The notes under the pieces were generated by a model, which was not told the DNA's origin, ran no database searches, and worked only from the letters and a program-made list of their open reading frames with translations. Below are positions 40,975-50,300 of a stretch of 54,728 nt of DNA, piece by piece. Source of the DNA: an uncultured Bacteroidales bacterium (lineage in GTDB: Bacteria > Bacteroidota > Bacteroidia > Bacteroidales > Paludibacteraceae); NCBI GenBank assembly GCA_946404495.1, contig CAMJDT010000007.1, positions 1 through 54,728 of the forward strand, given 5' to 3'. Numbering within the stretch: position 1 is the first letter of the stretch; every line of letters begins with the position of its first letter. A program made the translations under genes and the position numbers.

Positions 40975-42162
40975 TCACGCAAACAATTCTCTTAGATCTG
41001 ACTTTAGGAAAGTCTCAATAGGAATACCTTCTTCGCCAACCAACACCGATCGGTACGGATGGAACAAGTCTTGGAAAGTATGCAAACCGGAGGTATCCTT
41101 TTCGTGATTGCTCTTCAATTCTACGGCGACCACTTTAGTGTCTTTCACTAAAACAAAATCCACTTCATCTTTTCCGTCACGCCAATAGTACACTTTGAAT
41201 CGACCGGTATAGGCGCAATTCATAATATGTGCCCCGACTGCGGACTCAAACAGCCGTCCCCAGAGTTTGTGATTCGCTCTGGCTGACGCAAAATCATGTT
41301 CGCAATAGAGACTCATCAGAGCATTGTTATACACCTGATATTTGGGGATAGAGTTACGCCGCCGTGCCTTATCGACCGCGTACTTACTTAGTCCACAAAC
41401 CATCCCGCTTTGACTGAGCAATTCCAGATAATGTGCCAATGTGGTCGTGTTTCCGGCATCTTGCAATTGCCCTATCATTTTGGTCAACGACACTTCTTGC
41501 CCGGAATAGGCACTGCTCAATTCAAAGGTTTGACGCAGCAGCGCCGGTTTGGCAATCGGCGTATCCATCAGGATATCATTATTGATGGTAGCATCTACGA
41601 TGGAACTGCTGATATACTCTTGCCATCTATCCAAGTCATGACGCAGATCGGCTGCTCCGGGATACGCGCCGTAGTAGATATATTCATCGACGGTCACTGC
41701 GAAGCCTTCCTGCATCTCCGTAAGTGACCAGTTAGGCATCTTGATGGTCTCAAAACGGCCTTTCAGGCTCTCGCTAAGTCCTTTTTCTAATCGTACGCGC
41801 GATGAACCTAACAACACCACCTTGATCGGCACATCATTGAAGGTGTCAGCGTCCCACTCTTTTTTAACGACTTCGCCCCAATTCAAGAGTTTCTGCACCT
41901 CATCAATCACGAGCAATAGTTCCGGCAGCTTCTCCATTTGGAGTTTGTTGCGCGCGGTTGCCCAACAATCGCTAATCCATGCACTTCGGGTCGCCGGCAC
42001 ATTATCTGCCGAGAAATGTACCCAAGGTATCGTGATAGTCTTCAGTACCTGCTTGATAAGCGTCGATTTGCCTACCTGACGAGGCCCTTCTATGATTTGA
42101 ATGAACTTTCTCGGCTCATTCAGACGCGCTGTAATCGGTTGAAAATAAGGACGTTGCATCAT
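40975..42162 (-). CDS. AAA_14 ATPase with a DUF4143 C-terminal domain
   Basis: This 395-residue protein has an AAA_14 domain at the N-terminus with Walker A EGPRQVGKSTLIKQVL (about residue 24-39) and Walker B LLLVIDEVQKLLNW, then DVPIKVVLLGSSRV. The C-terminal DUF4143 contains YIYYGAYPGAADL, then GRLFESAVGAHIM and KDEVDFVLVKDTKVVAVELK, a D...ExK pattern like PD-(D/E)XK nucleases. Function in the cell is not settled; such genes are common in defence and mobile regions. It has its own promoter, and an inverted repeat TTTACTCA/TGAGTAAA lies between the -7 element and the ATG, suggesting self-control. Confidence 0.88.
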   Translation of the reverse strand: MMQRPYFQPITARLNEPRKFIQIIEGPRQVGKSTLIKQVLKTITIPWVHFSADNVPATRSAWISDCWATARNKLQMEKLPELLLVIDEVQKLLNWGEVVKKEWDADTFNDVPIKVVLLGSSRVRLEKGLSESLKGRFETIKMPNWSLTEMQEGFAVTVDEYIYYGAYPGAADLRHDLDRWQEYISSSIVDATINNDILMDTPIAKPALLRQTFELSSAYSGQEVSLTKMIGQLQDAGNTTTLAHYLELLSQSGMVCGLSKYAVDKARRRNSIPKYQVYNNALMSLYCEHDFASARANHKLWGRLFESAVGAHIMNCAYTGRFKVYYWRDGKDEVDFVLVKDTKVVAVELKSNHEKDTSGLHTFQDLFHPYRSVLVGEEGIPIETFLKSDLRELFA

Positions 42163-42172
42163 ATTTAAAAAT

Positions 42173-42216
42173 TTTACTCAATGCACTTCGTATTTTTACT
42201 CAATAGGATGAGTAAA
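42173..42216. promoter_or_regulatory. Operator-like TTTACTCA repeats before the DUF4143 ATPase
   Basis: TTTACTCA at 42195-42202 and TGAGTAAA at 42209-42216 form 8-base arms 6 bases apart. A third half-site, TTTACTCA, is at 42173-42180. All lie between the promoter and the ATG at 42162. Confidence 0.7.
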
Positions 42217-42230
42217 TCTATTTCACGCTG

Positions 42231-42262
42231 CAAAGGTACTGCTTTTTTTTGACATATGCAAA
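42231..42262 (-). promoter_or_regulatory. Bacteroidota promoter of the DUF4143 ATPase
   Basis: Minus strand: TTTGCATATGT at 42262-42252 and TACCTTTG at 42238-42231, followed by CAGCG. Confidence 0.85.
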
Positions 42263-42275
42263 TATTTTTCTACTT

Positions 42276-42343
42276 TTTCCCCTATTTGTTACATTTTGGG
42301 GAAATTTCGCTGCAAGGGTGTATTTTTTATGACATATGCAAAT
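42276..42343 (-). promoter_or_regulatory. Decayed second promoter with an AbiE-like inverted repeat
   Basis: Arms TTTCCCC (42276-42282) and GGGGAAA (42298-42304) are followed upstream by CACCCTTG at 42320-42313, a damaged -7 element, and TTTGCATATGT near 42342-42332. The order and spacing copy the AbiE promoter with its TTTTGTCCC repeat, so this may be the remnant of a lost gene's control region. Confidence 0.45.
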
Positions 42344-42400
42344 AATTCGGCATTTTTGTGGCATTTCATTCGGCATTTCTTGCATAATGTATTTTTCCTA

Positions 42401-44311
42401 TCATGATAATGAATTTTTGAATAAATGTTCCGGAACTTTATCGAGCGGCGAGGGTCGGGAATCACCTATATACATCATATAGAGTTCCTTATATGTTCTC
42501 GTCATAGCGACATATAGTGCTTTGCGTGCAGATTCATCCTCTATTGGTATTGGTTGGCAGTAGGGGAGAATAACTGTCTCGAATTGCAATCCTTTTGCGC
42601 TATGATAAGTCATAATTTTCGGATGGTTAGTCTTGAAATCCAACGTAATGAAACTTTCCGTGCCGAATGAATACTTGCATTCAACGTAATAGCCGTCTTT
42701 AGTCAGTTCGTTATATAATTCGAACACCATTTCATTTGTTGGAAGGAATATTCCGATGTTATGGAACCGATCAGATGTAATAAGACGCTTAATCGCTTCT
42801 AATTGCGCACCCTCATTCGGATAACCGAGGAAATAAGGAATAGTTTCCTCTTTACTCTGATATACTTTATCTTTATAGGGAGGAACTCTTACACCAATAT
42901 ATGGTTGGGTAATTTTAGCGACACCCTTTGGTAAGCGATAGTTGTTATATAGTTGCCATGCGGTCAAACCGGTTATGTCTTCGATAGTCTCTCCCAGATA
43001 GCCTTTTTCTCTTTGAACAGGTAATGTGGGGCGATCTTCGAAATGGAAGATGGACTGTGCTGTATCGCCAAAGAAGAAGAAACATTTGCGTGCAGCGTGC
43101 ATGAATTCTAATATCTCCTCTTTGGTGAAATCCTGTATCTCATCTACGATGATATAATCTGCAGCAGGCATTTTTTTCTCATACTTCCACTGATGATAAT
43201 AGCAGCAATGAGGCCGTAGTAGTTTATCTTTACGCCCTTCATCCATGAAACTGCGCAATGATTTTGTATAGGCGATCAAATAAACACTATATCCGGCATC
43301 GAGCACTTGTCTTGCCTTTTTCAACGCGATGATGGACTTTCCGCTTCCGGCACAACCGGCAACCAACATAGATTGGGTAAGATTTTCTTCAATCAGGTCA
43401 TGTTGGTCTTCATCCATCTTTTCTTCTTCAATATCCCATGCTTTTGTTTCTTCGATAGGTTCGACTGATTGCAATGGCGGTGTAGAAACGGCTTCTAATT
43501 GGCGTTTAAGATCTTCTATCAACTCCAGTAATTGCTTTTTCTCTTCTGAATATGCATTCTTTCCTTCCTCTTCTCGTCTTTCTGCTTCAAAGGCATCTCT
43601 TTGGGCTTTCAGAGCGCGCTCTTCTGCCGCATTACGAGCTTCCGTTTGAGCATTGATAATTTCGTTCTTGCTATTGATCTGTTTTTGTGCCTCTATACTC
43701 AATTGTGTATACTTTTGTGTCGCTTCTTCTAAATCCTTCTTTAGACTTGCAAGTTCTTGCTCGTACTCGGCATGATTGATTTCTATTGGAGTAACAACGG
43801 TTTGCAGCCAGGTAAGCAGTCCATTAGTTAGGATGCCGTAATTACCCATTTTATCTATGAACGCAGGGAGCAAGGCACTATAATTTTGTGCTTGTAGTTT
43901 AACGTTCATCTTATGACTTCCGGAGTGGTTGGCGATATTGCTGCAAATGCCATAAGCCTCTACCAAACCATCGCAAGCCAACTCGATTGTTCTTTTGGCT
44001 CGAGATCTTTGATCTTTCGGAATACGAGCATACTTATTAGTGGCGACTAATATTTTGGGGATGACGCTAATAAGAGCACTACTCTCAACGCTTTTACCAT
44101 AATCGTGAATGTCAGTTCCGTATATTTTGTTGATTTTTCCCGATAAGAGTTCTTTGCCTTGTGTTTCTCCTACCTCTTCATACACTACAATTCGTCCTAA
44201 CCATTCAATGGCAAGGCGAAGTTGGGTGAGAAACACCGAAAAGTTCCCTGCTTCATACGCATCAATGGCTAATGCATATTGTTGTTTCAATTCCGATTTA
44301 GCGTTTTCCAT
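42401..44311 (-). CDS. DUF4145/HEPN-like N-terminus, coiled coil and UvrD-type helicase
   Basis: This 636-residue protein. Residues 1-150 resemble the DUF4145/HEPN-like helical domain (AGNFSVFLTQLRLAIEWLGR, GLVEAYGICSNIANHSGSHK). Residues about 180-290 form a long coiled coil rich in Glu, Ala and Arg. The rest is an SF1 helicase: Walker A VAGCAGSGKSIIALKKA (about 326), IIVDEIQDFTKEEIL (motif II), GDTAQSIFHF (motif III), and a C-terminal YHSAKGLQFETVILP with YVAMTRT (motifs V-VI). It starts 6 bases after the giant helicase gene and must be co-transcribed. A HEPN-like domain next to a helicase recalls defence effectors that sense odd DNA; the role here is inferred. Confidence 0.8.
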   Translation of the reverse strand: MENAKSELKQQYALAIDAYEAGNFSVFLTQLRLAIEWLGRIVVYEEVGETQGKELLSGKINKIYGTDIHDYGKSVESSALISVIPKILVATNKYARIPKDQRSRAKRTIELACDGLVEAYGICSNIANHSGSHKMNVKLQAQNYSALLPAFIDKMGNYGILTNGLLTWLQTVVTPIEINHAEYEQELASLKKDLEEATQKYTQLSIEAQKQINSKNEIINAQTEARNAAEERALKAQRDAFEAERREEEGKNAYSEEKKQLLELIEDLKRQLEAVSTPPLQSVEPIEETKAWDIEEEKMDEDQHDLIEENLTQSMLVAGCAGSGKSIIALKKARQVLDAGYSVYLIAYTKSLRSFMDEGRKDKLLRPHCCYYHQWKYEKKMPAADYIIVDEIQDFTKEEILEFMHAARKCFFFFGDTAQSIFHFEDRPTLPVQREKGYLGETIEDITGLTAWQLYNNYRLPKGVAKITQPYIGVRVPPYKDKVYQSKEETIPYFLGYPNEGAQLEAIKRLITSDRFHNIGIFLPTNEMVFELYNELTKDGYYVECKYSFGTESFITLDFKTNHPKIMTYHSAKGLQFETVILPYCQPIPIEDESARKALYVAMTRTYKELYMMYIGDSRPSPLDKVPEHLFKNSLS

Positions 44312-44317
44312 AAATCT

Positions 44318-47300
44318 TTATCTTTTGCCGAAACCGGCTATTTGTACTAGCACTACGTATCCTTGCTTTATCGCTTCCGGACACCATCTTTCTGTGAAAT
44401 TTGTATTATTCTTAGCGTCATATTCCAACGAATCTTGATAAGTCCACACAAAGACATCACTTATAAAAAATCCTTTTAACTGTGATATTCCGGTTCCCTT
44501 TGTTTGTTGTAATATGGAACTTCGAGATGATAACCGTCCAATATAATTATGGTTGTGAACTATATATAGATTACCATATTGATCTGATTGTAGTATGACT
44601 TCATCATCTTTCTTAACAGAATCCAAAATGTATTGATTATGTTTGAAGTTCTCACTAAGCGCAGTATAGGATAAATAATAATTACCGAGAACAGCTTCTT
44701 TCTCCGTTACTCCTAATTTAGCATCTTCAATAGCGGGGAAGAGTCTATATTTCTCGATAGCTTTTTCGCGCCTCCATTTATAAACATGTAGATATTTTTT
44801 TGCTCGTGTATATGCAACAAACAATAATCTACGTTCCTCGTCTATGTCAGCTTTATCGTCTGCCATTACTGATTCATCATCATCAAATTCTCGGTGTGCA
44901 ACTAATGGAAGACTAGCTGACGAAGGCGTAATCATAACGGCATCAAACTCCAGGCCCTTTACTTTATGCATCGTAGTTAAGATGAGGGATATATTCTCCT
45001 CCTTAATCAATCTTTCCTCCTTATATTGGTCATAAATTTTGTATATTTGACCACTATCATCTCTACCTGCCATATCCTGCACTTCATCCGCCATTTCAGC
45101 ATATGTGTATGAGTTTTCATTAGAACGAATGGAATCCAGATAGTTCAAGATGAGAGTATAGCATATGTCCAAATACTCTTGATCCCACTTCGGATGCTGC
45201 TGCATCAAATTGGTAATATATTTCTTAAGTTCATTTTGCGTGGCATCATCGCTGATGATGATAGGTTGCTTGGCTTGATCTCGCAAATACTTCAAAACAT
45301 GGAATATCTCTCGTTCACGCCATAATTCGCTATTATTTGCTCCTTGAATACGAATACGAATGTCTGGGTCAATACGTTTTTTTATCTTAGCATATCCGCG
45401 ATATACCTCGTTATTCTTTCGGAAGAATACTGCGATAGTAGAAATATGACGATGATCTATGCCAGTTCTATTCTCCTTCCGCGCCCACTGAATTAGTGAG
45501 AGTATATCTTCAAACCATTTGGAAGAATCTTTCTGTGTAGAATCTGTTATTTTTACATAAGGATCTTGAGGTTCGTGTTCCATCAATGAACTATCGGATC
45601 TTGGCATATTTTGGTCTGCCGGCAAGAATACCTTAGCTGCATCTAATATCTTTTGATAAGAACGATAATTGGTGAACATAGTCATTTGATGTGGATGTAG
45701 CTTCTCGTCCAAAGCATTGTAATAAGGTTGTGGAGAAAGACTTTCCGCATATTGCTCAGGAGTCCCATAGAATGGTTTTTCCACACGGTCAAAACCATAT
45801 ATACTTTGGTTGATATCTCCAATAGTAAACAATCTGGCAGCTGGGTATAAGTCTAACAGACGGAAGAGTATATTAAGACGGTTTTGAGTAATATCTTGGA
45901 ACTCATCCACCATGATATATCGGATACCGGGGAACATGGTTTTGAAACCGTTGCGCGGTTTCTGTAAATGCTCAAAGAACATTCTTTCCCATTCCTCAGG
46001 GGGTACATTGTCTAATTTCGTTCCCATAACAATCTTAGCCAATGCGTGGAATGTGTGAACATGCAATTGATGAGCCACTCTACTCATTCCTAATTTAACA
46101 AATAGAGTATCCAATCTATTGCGCAGTTCTGCAACTACAGCGCGGTTGTATGCTAACACTAAGATCTGTCTTGGATTCACTGCTTCACGATATATTAACT
46201 TAGCGCACCTCAAAGTCAGCACGTACGTCTTACCAGATCCTGGACCTGCTAACACATTGACATTTTCTGTTTTGTCGGCACTATATATGGTTTGTTGCTC
46301 CTCGTTGTTTTCCAGTTTAGCTTCCTCCTTTCTTAATACTTCTTCTTTCAACTGAGAAATGATATCAGAGTCCTCTGGAACATAGTCACCAATAAATTCC
46401 ATAAATTCGCTATAGTTACGACAAAGGAAATAACGATGAATATATTCCGCTTGTTTATCACGCTCAAGCTCTGAAAATATATTCATTGCCGCAAGACGGA
46501 TGATTTTCAGACGTTGTTGATCATCAAATTCTTCCCGTATAGCTTTAATTGGGCTATTCGCAGTTTCTCCAGTATCCCATTCATCCATCGTCTTTGGAGT
46601 AGTATATACTTCGACACCTGTTTGGATGATAGGAGAGTTATCGGTATAAGATAAGATTTTCAGCGTAGTAAGTATCTTATCAAAATATGAAAATCCCTTG
46701 CCTTGTGATGCATCCAACTCATTATCCAACATGGCTTTGGGCCATTCAAATGCAGTTTCACTATGGTTCGCTACATGTTTCAGCCATTTCAAACAATCAT
46801 TCTCAAAAGTATCCACATACGAACGCCAATCATTTTTAACAATTATCAAATCCCATATCCCGTCTTCCTTTTTGATAGTTCGATGTCTAACAGCTGGAAT
46901 AAAATCTAATATAGAGAATATACGATATCCGGCTCTTGTCCGAATGTTTTTAGCAAATGTTTCTGCCTTGGTGACTGCGCCTTTCGGTGCGGACGAATTA
47001 TTTTTCCAAGGCATATATTGGATTTCTTCTATGGGCTTATCTTTCTTTGTCTTTCTCTCAATGACCAGATCATAATGCACATTATCCAGCAAGTGCTCGC
47101 AGATATTTTTTCGCTCTTTCGGTCCGAAGATACATTCTTCATCCATTTTACATCCTTTCAAAAGTTCACGAACACCATTCATAACTATATGCAACGCAAA
47201 AATATTTTGATTTTGTTCTAACATATAGTTTGTCTCGAGGAAACGACGAGGACGTATGGAACTGCGCATCGTATCGTTGAGGGTAAGATAGTTGCGCTTC

Positions 47301-50300
47301 TGACATTCTATGATAGCATCAAAAATCTTAGGAGTGGACATCCTCAATGCATTTTTCATTTGTAGGATGGACACTAATGAAGGGGTTTCTCGTTCGGGAA
47401 CAATCTTTTGTATATAACGCCAGACTTTCTCTGTCGCAGGATTGACTTTCATTTGATTATATCCAATCCTCATAGGCTGATTTTCGCCATCACCATAACG
47501 TGTTACAGCAAGATACGCTTGCCCTATATAACCTTGTTGGATATACCCGATATGCTCCAGCCAATGGATCGCTAATTTAGCAGCGGTGGTATTGGATACT
47601 TTTTGTTCTTCTGTATCATCTTTTTGCCAGAAAGAATATGGAAGAATGATTGGGGTTGATTTCGTCTTCTCAATAGATTGGAAGCGCTTGATAAAATCAA
47701 CAGCTGCCGAACGAGCGTTTTTCAAATCAGACCAACTCAACAAACTGCGTATCAATAGGTCCTTCAACTTTGCAAAATCTTCCGGTGATACCATACACAC
47801 AGCTGGTATCTGATGCCCCTCTGCAAAAGCTTCTTCATACATTTTTTGATCACGACCGGCACGTCCGACTTCCTGGAGGAAATCTTCCATTACGGAAGGA
47901 GGACTATAGTGGACAACATAGTGGATGTTAGGTATATCCATACCCATTCCAAACGCTTTTGTAGCGCAAAGGATATAATATCCGTCCTTCCCCCCATTTT
48001 TGAATTGAGTATAAATATCATTACGTTGTTCCGCATCCAATCCGGCATGGAAATAACCTATATGGCCACTGCAATCAGTTAAAAGAGGACTAACTGAATT
48101 AGCGCATATTTCTTCGATTGCACCTGCCGTTTCTTCGCATTGTTTGTGCGTCCGACAGAATATAATCATGCGGCTCTTATTGAAATCGACTTGTTTCTCT
48201 TGAATAAAATCTACTATAGCTTGCACACGTGAGACATCCTCTTGAACGCAGGTTTTAAACTCTATACCAATATGGCTTCGAATGGGATTATAGTCCTCCG
48301 GTGCTTGCCCGTATCGATGAATATCCGGAACAAATTTGCTGATATCATCACGGACTTGGGATGTAATCGTCGCAGAGAAAAATGCAAGCGTGAATGGATA
48401 GTGTTTCTTCAACTCCATGCATGTGGTTAGCGCATTTCTATAGTCGGGGCGGAAATCTTGTCCCCATTGAGCTATACAGTGCGCCTCGTCAAAAATAACG
48501 TACTCCAAACCGTTATCCATTTTGAGTCGCTGCTCTAATACATCAATAAATGACCGTACACGGAACCGCTCTGGCGTAACATATAGTAATGCTATTTCAC
48601 CACTCGCAATACGACGGTAGATTTGTAGTACCTCAGCATACAACCTGTCACCACTTAAGTAATCGACATTATTGACAAATCCTTTCCTGTATTGTAATTC
48701 TTCCACTTGGTCTTGCATGAGTGCTTTGAGCGGGGTAATAACCAAACTCAGCTTGCGTGTATAGGAAGAGCGATATATTGCCGGTCCTTGGAAAAGAACA
48801 GACTTACCACCACCGGTTGGTATGGAGACAATGCAATCCTCCTTGCGTTCCAAGATATGCGGAAGAATTTCTTTTTGATATGGATACCAATCTTTTCCTT
48901 CGTCTAAGAAAGCATTTTTAATGATGTTCATCGCCTCAGCGACCTGAATATCAAGTTCGCCAGCATGCCCATCGTCAAAGAACTCCGTTGCCTCTTCAAC
49001 TGTACGAAGATATGCTTCTTTCTTTTTCCATGGATGAACGGCTATACAGGAACATTGGCACAAATCGGCAATATCATTATATTCATCAAAAGACGGTTCC
49101 AGAATATAGAATTTGGAATCTCGACTATTGGCTGAAATGAGCGAATAATAGTGCTCAAATATCGGCCATTCTGCTAATATACATTGCTTTGCAGTTGAAC
49201 CAGTGCTCCGCTCGTCTGGCTCCGTTGCTTCGATATCTTCAATATCATCTTTGAATGGTAATGTGCGCCACATTAACTTGTAGCGATCCACATCCATATT
49301 GTCCCATATGTAGCAATAGGACTTATCCGTTCTGTACTCTCCAATGGTATTAACGAATTCATCTTTGCTAACAATGATTAAGCCATTGGGATGCTTATGA
49401 ATATACTCTAATTTACTGAAGGATGTTCCTTCTTCGGGAATATAGAAACCTAATGAAGATGCATACCGAGACAGGGCTTCCTGCTCGTCCAAATCATTAA
49501 CCACATAAATAATCGGAATTTCTTGATTGTCGTTATGAACGTGTTGCAATAAAGCAATTTGGTATGCCCAATATTTTGTACGTTGGGTCGTCTTGGGCGT
49601 CATACGGTAGGTGGACGCGTCGAAATCCGATTTGTGTTCTGTGCTAACTAAAATGATACTTTTTTTGTTAATTTGCTCATTTGCAAACTGCCAATCAATA
49701 ATCTCTGGAGTTACCTTAAAATGTTTTAAGAACTCTCTTCGATAAACTTGATACTCGTAATTGTGATACAAAGCGATGTGCCCTCCCGCCATTCGTTCTG
49801 CCCATATATTGGCAGTATGTGAAGGACGCTGTAACCCGAGTTTAACTATTTCAGCATCTGGCACTTGGCAATAGTTTGTAGATGCCATCATCAAGGGCAA
49901 CTTACTATGTCGGCTTATAAGCGTAGAGAAACTATAGGGCTCACCCAATTGACATTTGTGTGTACGGTCTTGCATCTCGGAACCGATGATGAAAATGTGT
50001 TGATAATCCTGTTGTTGGATATGTTCTTCACCAAATGCATCTATATCAATACATTCAATATGACTTTGCGGCTCTTGTGCGCAATCCGCAAGAATCGATA
50101 AATCTATTTGTGCCAAACCTTGGATTAGTTCCTCCTTCTTCTCTTTCTTTTGAGAACGAACATATTGCGGAATGTTCGCTATAATCGGAGTCTCAGAGCA
50201 TTGAATGAATCGACGCAATACGCATTTCTGGAATGTCGTCAAATCGGTATTGCTTTCTACCAACTGCGGATCAATCGCTTGCCACTTGATAGAATCATCA

